Assembly: GCA_018398765.1 (NCBI GenBank)
Contig: JAHBMJ010001148.1
Coordinates: 5,001 to 34,266 of the forward strand
Length of the DNA stretch: 29,266 nucleotides
DNA from: Chromera velia
Lineage: Eukaryota; Sar; Chromeraceae
Direction of reading: 5' to 3'
Each line of letters begins with the position of its first letter. The first letter of the stretch is position 1. Below the pieces are notes generated by a model that worked only from the letters and a program-made list of their open reading frames with translations, was not told the DNA's origin and searched no databases. A program made the position numbers and the translations under genes. Shown here piece by piece: positions 9,886 through 17,764 of the stretch.

Positions 9886-11601
9886 TTACTTTACCACAGT
9901 GCCCCCTGTCCCGCTGCCGTATGGCCCCGACAATCCTTTTCCCTCCGATTTGAGTCGGAGGACTTCATCGAATTTTCGGAATTCGCTGCTTCCAACGGGC
10001 ACAAATGCCTTGCGACTATCCAGAAAGGCAGGTTTCTGAACCAGCTTCACCAGCAACTGGAGGGCCTGAACCTGCACGCAACAGAAACGAAAACCGCTGA
10101 CAAATTAACGAATTGTCTTCTAGGCTTTGTTGTCTTTGTCCGTCTTCAGTACGCTGACACTTTTCTACGGTCGTCGTTTCTGCAAGACTGTTCGACAAGA
10201 GCACTTCCAAGACAAACAGAACAGAATCGGTCGATTGAATCTCCATGATCAGACACCTACACTTATGACAGCACTAATTAACTGAATTTTGTGCGCGTAC
10301 TTTATTTTCACTTCTGGCGTCATGCGAACGACCATCAAAATGATTTATTTGTGGGTTCATGTAAGTGCCACTAACTGAGAAATTCACGTAAGCATAGGCA
10401 CGTATACACACACACACACACACTCATGGTGACACCAACAGCATTTCTCCCTCCGCATGTGTCAGCATGCATAACCTTCCCGCGCCACCCCTTCCGCCAC
10501 CCACAAGCAAACTGGCAAGCAAAAAAAGCTAGGGCAATGCACACGTGTGCGTGCAGTTACAGACCCCCGAAACTTTCTTCCTGCACACAATTCTGACACC
10601 CCTGCAGCTGTGTACCTACAGTGCATGACGAGTGCGACAAAAAAAACTGAAATTCCACGGCCACTCATTCCATTCCACATGCACCCAATTAGTTAGTGAC
10701 CTGCAGAGCCCTATCAGGTTTCTCCTGGTAGTCCTCTTTGACGATCTCCTCGAAGCTAACGTGATCGATTTCGTGTCTGTAGGCCTCGAAGCCCACAAAC
10801 TCCAGCCGGTAGTACTGGACCGTTCGAAAGGACTTATGGTTCTTTCCGCTGTGCGTGTAGGAGATGGTTTCTGAAAATTTGGGTTCCACGGATTGGCTTG
10901 TGGGGCTTCTCAGAGAGGCCTCGAGCATTCCTGCGATCTGCAAACAAACACGCAAAAAAGGACCATGCGTAAAAAGGTTTTGAAAATGCAGTACTTTTGA
11001 ATTGTTCCTCTTTAAAAAAGAAAGAAAAACGTGCCAATGTTGGCGAATTGTCACAAAAACTTGTGATGGAAGGACCAGTCAGTCATGGGCAGAGGAGCTG
11101 ATTGAAAGGAAGGCATTGTACGGTTTGGAGAAAATGAGTTTCTGAAGTTTCTTCAAACGATCAAAGGCTCGATAGGACGACCTACGTGCCCACCCACCGT
11201 TTGCATATCGCGAGAGTCTGGGCATGAGAACTCTCTTCTTGTTGGCATGTGCCCAATCATGCTCGTGCTCTCTGTGCAGTGGATACCGAGCTGCAAAGAG
11301 CAGACGCAGTCAACATCCAAAGATTGTGCAGAAATGCATGGATGGAGAGCATTTGCATGCATGCGAAGCAGACAAAGTTCAGTTTGAAAGGAAAGCCCCC
11401 TCCCACCCCTCATCCTCACCCAGAAGTTCAAGGCGAATCCAACCTTGGGGTCCCTTTGAGATCTGCAGACCAGAACCCCGCCTTCTTCGTCTGGAACGTA
11501 AACGTGCAAAAGGGGGACATTCGATCCCGCGGGTATCTTCTCCTTCGCCTCGACACACAGCAATTTCTCCGTCACGGTTTTTTCTTTCAATGCCCAAATC
11601 C
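9886..11601 (-). CDS. Hypothetical protein, last three exons of an intron-containing gene (5' end not found)
   Basis: Three minus-strand exons fit together. 11601-11420 follows the acceptor TTTTCCCCAG and ends at the donor GTGAGG. 10937-10701 follows TTTGTTTGCAG and ends at GTCACT. 10071-9886 follows GCGTGCAG and ends in TAA. The last two junctions are phase 0 and the frame is open throughout. The first exon (LLCVEAKEKIPAG, PLLHVYVPDEEGGVLVCR) looks like alternating beta strands. The second contains FRTVQYYRLEFVGFEAY and a charged helix. The last begins VQALQLLVKLVQKPAFLD and ends in a Gly-rich tail. About 200 residues are visible. I do not recognise the family. The first exon needs one base from an upstream exon, so the start lies above 11601; I could not place it. 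Splice sites are predictions only. Confidence 0.55.
10405..10423. repeat. CA dinucleotide microsatellite
   Basis: About nine CA repeats lie inside the predicted intron of the minus-strand gene (intron 10700-10072). Confidence 0.9.
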
Positions 11602-11923
11602 CTGGGGAAAACAGAGAACACAGAGTCACAAAGTGCCTCAAAGAAAACATTTGAAATGTCTCAAATGGGCCAGCGAAGGGGCGTATATTAAATATATGTA
11701 TGACGGGTGGTTGGACGCGATCGGAAAGTAATGTCTCTATATATCACGACTTGCTGACGTTCGACAACAAAGAGGAAGGCTAAAAGACTCCCTTGAAATT
11801 TTATATAAGTGCAGCCTCGGTCAAGGGATCCTCAATCCATCCAATGTGCTGCACTGATCCGAAGCAGACGCTTATAGCAGTATATAACCTCAAACTCCCT
11901 GATTGTGTGGAGACGAGTTAAAC

Positions 11924-12065
11924 CATGCAAAAAACATGCATGCATGCATGCATGGTTGCACCCATGCTTGCATGCATGCAAAACTAAAAAATGTATAACT
12001 TAATTTGTTTTTAAAAAAAAGACTGCTACCGCGCGCATCGCGCTCGCCCGCGCATGCTTGCATGA
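11924..12065. promoter_or_regulatory. Dense GCATGC/TGCATGCA cluster, possible promoter element
   Basis: Overlapping TGCATGCA octamers run from 11935 to about 11954 and again at 11967-11980. Further CATGC words lie at 11924-11928 and 12051-12064, the last two beside a GC-rich patch. The octamer is self-complementary, so the block can also fold. In apicomplexans several ApiAP2 transcription factors bind TGCATGCA or CATGCA words; that is known for relatives, and its application here is inference. The block lies between the minus-strand gene (visible part ends at 11601) and the plus-strand coding region from 12412, a plausible shared upstream region. It could also be a simple repeat without function. 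Confidence 0.35.
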
Positions 12066-12411
12066 AAGTTTTGCGCAGAGATCGGTTCAATTCCTGTTGA
12101 ATCATGTTGAATCCAGATCGAAAGGAGAAATTGTCAGAGTAAAGCAGCATGATCAAAATTTTGACTGAGCTGGGGGCATGTTGCGGATAAAACGGTAAGA
12201 CACGACGTCGCCCAGGATTCAGCAACGCCCGACGCAGCTTCCGGGCCAAGAAGCACCTCTCTGCAGTCAAACAAATCCGAAGCGCCTAGCTTCAGAGAAT
12301 AAACGAGAGACGGAGACGGAGATCCGGCGGATTCAATCTGTAATGGACAGTCGCAAGCGGGATCGAGTCCAGACAGGATTGCGCGAAGGTGCACTGCACG
12401 CACCCGCCTAA

Positions 12412-12630
12412 ATGGGGTCCCTCCCTTCCTCAGACTCGCGTCCGCCCTCTGATCCCGTCAGAAATTTGAGAGGAAGTTCGATGAACTGGTTTTATCTCAA
12501 GGTGGGGCAAGGCTGTGACGTCGATTGTAAGTGGTCGGGTGTGTACCGAAAGAACGCGACTCCGGGCTTCTTCAAATGCACACAGAAGGGAACTGTCTGT
12601 GTCTATGAGTCCGACAGCGAAGGTCCGTGA
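12412..12630 (+). CDS. Putative 5' exon, small Cys-containing ORF
   Basis: The ATG at 12412 opens 72 codons containing WFYLKVGQGCDVDCKWSG and a second Cys-containing stretch (FFKCTQKGTVCVYESDSEG), then TGA. A possible donor (GAAG|GTCCGT) sits at 12622-12623, just before the stop, so this may be the first exon of the plus-strand gene whose main domain starts near 13166. The four spaced cysteines and an ordinary codon mix argue against chance. I do not recognise a domain, and the link to the downstream gene is inference. Confidence 0.35.
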   Translation: MGSLPSSDSRPPSDPVRNLRGSSMNWFYLKVGQGCDVDCKWSGVYRKNATPGFFKCTQKGTVCVYESDSEGP

Positions 12631-12900
12631 GAGATTGTTGTTTTGAGGTTTGTCTATTATAAAGTGCTTTGATTTGTCCGAGGTCCGCCCGCTGTCTCCG
12701 TCTACGTTTTTGTGTACGCAGGCTAGCTGGCGGCCGCAAGAACTGTAGATGGACAGACACACGCACCAATACATTGAAGGGAAGTGATGGAGGAGAGAAA
12801 GTATTTTTACTGGGTCCGTTACACCACACCTCGCCGATGGCGACGTCAGAGAGACTTGCGAAAAGCGAGGTCAAGAGAGCAGATCCGTAAAGGTTAGCAG

Positions 12901-13048
12901 GGTTCAACGCGCTATTTCCAGGAAATCTTTTCAGATCGTTTTGAATGCAAGGGAAGCCGACAGTTTCAAGTGCAGCGTAATGGACACGTCTTTTTTGAGA
13001 TTGCTTTCAAGTTACGAAATTCACGCATGCACAAACACATGACTGCAG
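12901..13048 (+). CDS. Putative internal exon upstream of the DUF3472-like domain
   Basis: Follows an acceptor-like GGTTAGCAG (ending at 12900) and precedes a donor-like CTGCAG|GT (13049). It encodes YFQEIFSDRFECKGSR and HVFFEIAFKLRNSRMHK without a stop. The composition is protein-like and lacks the low-complexity character of the flanks. Its junction phase does not fit the best acceptor at 13166, so the exact exon structure here is unresolved. Confidence 0.3.
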
Positions 13049-13234
13049 GTTGGATAATCAAATCGGCACAACAGAACCCCCAAGAGTCCGTGAGTCAGGC
13101 CGCCAGAGGGTTCTCTGTCTCCTTTTCCCTCTCCGAGAGCGGCAGGGTCCCTGCTTGTCCTCTAGAGACGGAAACGGACGCGTACACGCTTCGACGTATC
13201 CCGACCGTCACCAGAGGGCCCCCCGTGGCACCTT

Positions 13235-14618
13235 GTGGATGTGTGGTGGCACATGAAGGCCCCCGTCTCCTCACTTCAGGAGTGGAGTTTGGATGTGCAG
13301 GTGGGATCACGGGTACCTGAGGATGTCAGGTTGTACATCGCACCCTTGGGGGTGTGTTATGTCGGGGCAAAGGGGAAGAGTTTGTATAGAGGGATTCAGA
13401 CTCAGAGCGACGGATATAGATATCCTGAATTGCGTGAGGATGGGGCACGATTTCATTGTTACGGGCGAGGGTGCATCTTTTCTCGGTGGGATAGCAGAGA
13501 TCCTGCGGATGTACGTATGAGAGGGGGGGGGTATTGGTGTAGCGGTGGGGAGAAGTGGAGCGGTGAGGGTAACTTCCTCTCTGTCCGAATTCCATTTAAA
13601 TGGTCTGTAGGGACGTACACTTTTTGCATGCGGAAGGTAGTACATTCTGCAGAGAACAGAGATGAAAGAGGGGGTACGTGGATAGAGGCGCTGGTGGGTC
13701 CTATAGGTGGAGAGATGATGAGTGTGGGCGAGTTGAGATTTCCAGATGATCCCTTGGCCTTCCAACCTCGATTTGCATCCTTCATTGAGGTATATGGAGA
13801 CCCAAAAACTTGTCCCTCCAGTACCCCTGCAGTCAAAATTTCGTTCTCCAATCCCAGGATCAACGGTAAACCCCTGAGTCTGGCAGATTTCGAAGAGCTG
13901 TCGGCACACCACCCCCTAGACGTGCCACAGCAAGCCGAGACTTCCCTCTCTCTTCTCCCGTGTCCGTCCTCATCTGAGTGCCCACATGCGACAGTCCAAC
14001 TGCGGTTGTCCTCAAATCCGGCGCCCAGAAGCACCAGCAGCAGCAATGAGAGGCTATCACCCTTTGAAGCAGCAAGTGAGCTGGAGCCCCCAAACCTCCC
14101 AAAGCTGTCTCCTGTGATCACCACCTACATATCCCCCGGAGAGGCCCCCCGCCCTTCCAACTTTTCCGGTCGGGTGTCCCTCCTCAAAGCCGCACTGAGT
14201 CAGCAGACACTCCAACAGAAACGTTCACCTCGCTGCCCACCTTGCGGTTCCCCTCTGCCAGTCGATTCTGTGGCTGCATTCTGCGGGGGTGTGCGGTGCA
14301 GTCAGCCTGGAAAGCAGTGCGCTGCTTCTGACGGATTTCCTCTGCCTTCTGCTGCCTGTCCGTGGAACTCTTTGGGTTCCGGGTCCTCTCTTTGCGGATG
14401 GCACCTGCGGGGCGTGTGTCCTCTGTGCCTCACTGCCAGACAGCCCGGTAGGCAGGGACCCTTCTGTCTAGGGGACTGCTGCGGGTGGTCTCAGTGCCAG
14501 GCAAGAGCTTCAGGCTCTCAAGCAGCAGACTCGGCAGGAGGCTGCCAGAGAACGGTCTGGGCTCTTCCTGCCCGAGAGGGTGGCGTCTTCGCTGCCGAAG
14601 GATTCAGATGCCTTCTAA
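13235..14618 (+). CDS. DUF3472-like domain plus zinc-ribbon-like protein, probably interrupted
   Basis: The frame is open from about 13166 (after the acceptor-like TGTCCTCTAG) to 14671; 13235 is simply its first ATG. Residues 1 to about 230 follow the DUF3472 pattern: WWHMKAP, YRGIQT, GCIFSRWDS, GEGNFLSVRIPFKWSVGTY and FASFIEVYG, then an NPRINGKPL tail. A Ser/Pro-rich linker follows. Then comes RCPPCGSPLPVDSVAAFC (Cys334, Cys337, Cys350). In the G run at 14285-14289 the coding signal moves to the next frame. There the fourth zinc-ribbon position (tgc at 14292) appears, followed by TCGACVLCA and, after an in-frame TAG at 14469, a coiled-coil-like tail (QELQALKQQTRQEAARER) ending in TAA at 14616. 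Read without the shift, the ORF ends at 14671 in low-quality sequence. This could be a pseudogene, unrecognised introns or base-call errors. The DUF3472 role is unknown. Confidence 0.55.
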
Positions 14619-14671
14619 AGTGCGAAAGTGGGGAGAGATTTTGCGTGGCGCACATAAGTGCCATATCTTGA

Positions 14672-15075
14672 ATGAATCACGGAATTAAAGGCCAGATTAA
14701 ATGCTTTCTAGAACCATCCCGTATTAATAGAAGCCGTAAGCAGTCTATATATAAAGCTAAGTTAAAAGCTTTTTAAATCTTGATAGTTAGCGTGATTCTG
14801 GGCCATTTCCAGCCGTAGGATAGGATAGGATAGGATTATAATGTTTGAAGAATTGGCTTCCTACCCCAATGCCGAGCATTCGACGTGTGCTAGGACGTGC
14901 GACGTCAAATTTCAAGTTAAAATAACATCATTGACATGTGAGTTCGAAACTGTCCTGTTTGATGCAGGCAAGCCACCATAACTTTAAAAATGTTTTACAG
15001 GAGTGAGTATATCATAAAGTAACATATATCTCATGTATATCTAGGCGTGATTTATCATTTATACATACATACATT
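14672..15075. other. AT-rich spacer with four TAGGA repeats
   Basis: No coding signal. Four tandem TAGGA units occupy 14816-14835. CATA/TATG-rich words near 15055-15075 lead into the target site of the LTR element. Confidence 0.6.
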
Positions 15076-15080
15076 CTTAC
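15076..15080. repeat. Target-site duplication, copy 1 (CTTAC)
   Basis: CTTAC directly abuts the TG end of the LTR at 15081 and matches the 5 bases after the other LTR. Confidence 0.8.
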
Positions 15081-15371
15081 TGATCTGTACAGACTAGCGC
15101 CTAGGAGGAGGCCGTCTAGTCTCGTACAGAAGGTCTATAGATCTCAATCACGTGAGTCTGTCAATCTAGCTATTCTGCTCCAATCCTCTCATCAGGCAAG
15201 GATGAAGCTGACTGCAATCGCATGAGATATCGATCCGTGCAGTGCAGGTAGGGTAAATACCGTGGCCCCCAACCATACGCGCACCTGAAAGGCGGACATG
15301 CCATAGCCGCGGCGCGGTACCGGCAGTCACGCTGCTTCTGCCCCATTGTGGGCCCACCGTGGCACACAACA
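15081..15371 (-). repeat. 3' LTR of the retroelement (291 bp)
   Basis: Same length and ends as the copy at 17469-17759. The nine differences are seven transitions or transversions at single sites plus one adjacent pair (AA against GG). The conserved terminal inverted repeat (CTGTAC/GTACAG, GACTAG/CTAGTC) is intact in both copies. Confidence 0.9.
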
Positions 15372-15372
15372 C

Positions 15373-15436
15373 GAATTACTTTCTCTCTTTTTCTGTTTTC
15401 TTTCTTTCTTTTTCATTCTTTCTCTTCTTTCTTTTT
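15373..15436 (-). other. Polypurine-tract region before the 3' LTR
   Basis: On the minus strand nearly all bases from 15436 down to 15380 are A or G (for example AAAGAAAGAAAGAAAACAG and AAAAAGAGAGAAAG), then GTAATTCG, then the LTR. It supplies the purine-rich primer expected for plus-strand synthesis. The exact cut site is uncertain because the eight bases next to the LTR are mixed. Confidence 0.6.
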
Positions 15437-15472
15437 CAAACTTTCGATCTGTCTGTCTCAGACAGTCTTAAA

Positions 15473-15475
<3 letters not shown>

Positions 15476-15510
<35 letters not shown>

Positions 15511-15517
15511 CTCTCTT
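15476..15517. repeat. TC/GA dinucleotide microsatellite inside the element
   Basis: About 20 TC repeats with one interruption (CG at 15507-15508) lie between the ORF stop and the polypurine region of the LTR element. Confidence 0.9.
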
Positions 15518-15809
15518 TCATTGATTGTCTGCTAGTTTTTCTTTTATGTTTCTTTCAGTTTCTTTTCAATAGATAAGCAATGAGATAAGAGAGGAAACGG
15601 CGAAAGGAACGTTGAAGAGTGAGGAGAGGGATGGAAAGGAGAATGAACCAACTGCTTTCTTTTTTTTCGGACACGCCACGTTCTGTCAGAAGAAGTTTGA
15701 AAAGACTTGAACGGTGCGATCAAGAATGACAAAACAAAAAGAAATCAATGCAAAAAGAAAGGAACATACGATGCTTCTTCGCACCCCATTGAACCCCATT
15801 GATGAGAAT

Positions 15810-17186
15810 TCAAGAATACCGGGAACACCCCCCTTGGCAGCCCAAACGACGACAACCTTGGCACAGGGTTGCCTCTTCAGGCTCCGAACACCCCCCCCTG
15901 CAGCACTGCCAAATCCACCCGGTGATGGCGCCCGACGAATCCTTTTGGGACCGCCTTTCGAGACGGACTCTCCTACTGTCATTGCGACGACAGATATGAC
16001 ACTGAGCCGGAGGCTCTTCTTCTTGGCCCGATTCTTGGGAAAGAGGGAGGAAGCAGGTTCGCGCTGGCGCAGGAAGAGTGGGTTCTTCCCTTGCTGCGTC
16101 AGCCTGCAGCTGTTTCCGCATTGCCTTACGGGCTGCCTTTTTCTGCGCGTTGACTTTGTTCTTCTTCGCTTGAGACACGCGAGAAGATGAATCGTCACCG
16201 GCCTTGAAGGGGGCGTCCCCCACTTCAGAGCTTGTGCAGGGAACACATTCGTTGAAAGAGGGAGTGACACCCTCAGGACTGAAAGGCTTGTCTTCCGCAG
16301 TGGCATCGTTGGAGACAGGATCCGGAGAAAGTGTTTCTGCGCTTGCATGCCGAGAGGAACTCTTGACAGTCCCTGCGTCAGAAGATGCGGACACTGTTTC
16401 CTTAGCGCTCGTAAGATGGTGCTCACGCCCGGTCGCTGAAGGAATGTTTGACTTGGAAGGAATGGTGGTGAGAGTCGCACCGTGTTGGTCGCTGTTAAGC
16501 GCTGGCATGAGTGTGGATGCTAGTGTGGATGGGTGTGTAGTAGGGGAGACGGGAAGGCAGGGATTGGCGGGGAAATGAGAGGACCGATCCTCAGCGCTTG
16601 TGCTGGCAGCACGCCCTGTCGCTTGAGGACAGACCTGAGGCTCGTCAACGGAATCAGAAATGTGTGGCTCGGGAGGCTGCTCATCGAAGGGTGGGAGGGA
16701 AGAAACTGGGATGAAGGTTCTTTGGTCATGCTGTCTTCGTCGGTGGAGAAATGAGGAAGAACATGGAGACGAAGTCATGGGATGTTCTGTGACTTCAAAA
16801 GAAAAAACGGTTTGCAATTTCTCTTCGAGAGGCCAGGAGACGGACTTCTTTAGGGGAAAAGACACGGCTGCTGCGCTCTTTACAATCTGGTTGGATCCAA
16901 AGCCCCTAGGTGCTGGTGGCTGCTTCTGCTCTTTCTTCGATTTACGCCCTCGTGAACCTCGAGTCCCACGTGGGGTTCTGCGTCGACCTGGGGCACTCGA
17001 TAGAGGCACACTTAGGGAGACAAGACGGGTCCCCAAAAGAGAAGAAAGAAACGACAGCACAGTGGTCGCCACATCTACAAATTGATCTTCGTGCGTCTGC
17101 ACAGCCCGTGTCCTCAAAAGGGCAGCAGAACAAACGTCTCGAAGCTTGATCACCTCGGCGGTGACGTCACCGGACAAGGCGGCCAT
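15810..17186 (-). CDS. 458-aa unknown protein of the LTR element (Lys-rich helix, nine-Cys C-terminus)
   Basis: The only long ORF in the element, intronless and uninterrupted. The ATG at 17186 lies 282 bases after the primer-binding site, and the stop is 438 bases before the 3' LTR. Residues 1-55 are mostly helical (GDVTAEVIKLRDVCSAALL, TTVLSFLSSLLG). About 65-90 is basic (GRRRTPRGTRGSRGRKSKKE). The middle is a long Ser/Thr/Pro-rich disordered stretch. About 338-365 is a Lys/Arg/Ala helix (KKNKVNAQKKAARKAMRK). From residue 396 come nine cysteines: CHIC, then WQCCRGGC, LCQGC, LGCQGGC. This is not the CX2CX4HX4C knuckle of Gag, and there is no D-T/S-G protease or YxDD motif. By position it is gag-like. 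Alternatively it could be a captured host gene. I do not recognise the family. Confidence 0.7.
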   Translation of the reverse strand: MAALSGDVTAEVIKLRDVCSAALLRTRAVQTHEDQFVDVATTVLSFLSSLLGTRLVSLSVPLSSAPGRRRTPRGTRGSRGRKSKKEQKQPPAPRGFGSNQIVKSAAAVSFPLKKSVSWPLEEKLQTVFSFEVTEHPMTSSPCSSSFLHRRRQHDQRTFIPVSSLPPFDEQPPEPHISDSVDEPQVCPQATGRAASTSAEDRSSHFPANPCLPVSPTTHPSTLASTLMPALNSDQHGATLTTIPSKSNIPSATGREHHLTSAKETVSASSDAGTVKSSSRHASAETLSPDPVSNDATAEDKPFSPEGVTPSFNECVPCTSSEVGDAPFKAGDDSSSRVSQAKKNKVNAQKKAARKAMRKQLQADAAREEPTLPAPARTCFLPLSQESGQEEEPPAQCHICRRNDSRRVRLERRSQKDSSGAITGWIWQCCRGGCSEPEEATLCQGCRRLGCQGGCSRYS

Positions 17187-17450
17187 CCCAAAGCAGTCGA
17201 AGGGAAAAAACGGGCTAGCGAACGACAGAAAATCTCACTGTGACCGTGCTTATGAACTCCAGAAGAGATGTTTGGACATTGTCAAAAAAGAAAATTCTTG
17301 GAGTTCTGCAAGAGAAGCGCGTCAGTGCATCAACTCAGATCCTAAGAGAATGAGGGGACCCGCTGCACAGCAAATGCGTGCAAAGACCCCAGGTGTGTTC
17401 TCAGAGAGGAGACGGCGAGCAAGGGACGACTGCTATTTCCTGGATCTATT

Positions 17451-17468
17451 GATCCAACTCTGTTACCA
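17451..17468 (-). other. Primer-binding site (tRNA-type)
   Basis: On the minus strand, immediately after the LTR end CA, the sequence is TGGTAACAGAGTTGGATC. The TGG pairs with the CCA tail of a tRNA, and TGGTA.CAGAG closely resembles the initiator-methionine-type site (TGGTATCAGAGC) used by many LTR elements of plants and other eukaryotes. The exact primer tRNA in this organism cannot be read from the window. Confidence 0.8.
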
Positions 17469-17759
17469 TGATCTGTACAGACTAGCGCCTAGGAGGAGGC
17501 CGTCTAGTCTCGTACAGAAGGTCTATAGATCTCGGTCACGTGAGTATGTCAATCTAGCTATTCTGCTCCAATCCTCTTATCAGGCAGGGATGAAGCTGAC
17601 TGCAATCGCATGAGATATCGATCCGTGCAGTGCAAGTAGGGCAAATGCCGTGGCCCCCAGCCATACGCGCACCTGAAAGGCGGACATGCCATAGCCGCGG
17701 CGCGGTACCGGCAGTCACGCTGCTTCTGCCCCATTGTGGGCCCACCGTGGCACACAACA
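17469..17759 (-). repeat. 5' LTR of the retroelement (291 bp)
   Basis: In element orientation it begins TGTTGTGTGCC and ends CTGTACAGATCA. It is about 96.9% identical to the copy at 15081-15371, with the last 64 bases (at 17469-17532) and the first 98 bases identical. Its end, next to the primer-binding site, carries an imperfect inverted repeat: CTGTAC...GACTAG against CTAGTC...GTACAG. By position it should contain promoter and RNA start; I see no certain TATA box, only CTATAGA near 17522. Confidence 0.9.
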
Positions 17760-17764
17760 CTTAC
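17760..17764. repeat. Target-site duplication, copy 2 (CTTAC)
   Basis: CTTAC directly follows the LTR base at 17759. Its first C also follows the other LTR copy (15372), by chance or as part of the element. Confidence 0.8.

Larger units (their letters stand above)
15081..17759 (-). mobile_element. Non-autonomous LTR retroelement with intact ORF
   Basis: Two direct 291-bp repeats (15081-15371 and 17469-17759) flank 2,097 bp. On the minus strand the element reads LTR (TGTTG...ATCA), primer-binding site, 458-codon ORF, purine-rich tract, LTR. Both repeats start TG and end CA on either strand. CTTAC occurs immediately outside both ends (15076-15080 and 17760-17764), a 5-bp target-site duplication typical of integrase-mediated insertion. 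The LTRs differ at 9 of 291 positions. There is no reverse transcriptase, RNase H, protease or integrase, so it must use proteins from another element. The small size and single unknown ORF resemble non-autonomous LTR elements of the TRIM or gag-only kinds. The structural call is strong; the superfamily is unknown. Confidence 0.88.

Noticed and set aside
12080-12095. tRNA B-box-like GGTTCAATTCC
   Set aside because: The flanking bases do not form a T stem and no D arm or acceptor stem is present; no tRNA gene is supported anywhere in the window.
15170-15367. Minus-strand Cys-containing ORF conserved in two copies (15170-15367 and 17558-17755), at first read as a small repeated gene
   Set aside because: Both copies lie inside the LTRs. 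The equivalent start is GTG, not ATG, and conservation is explained by the LTRs being identical at insertion; six substitutions are too few to infer selection.
17146-17613. 155-aa plus-strand ORF
   Set aside because: It crosses the primer-binding site into the LTR and is antisense to the element's leader. All differences between LTR copies in this frame change amino acids.
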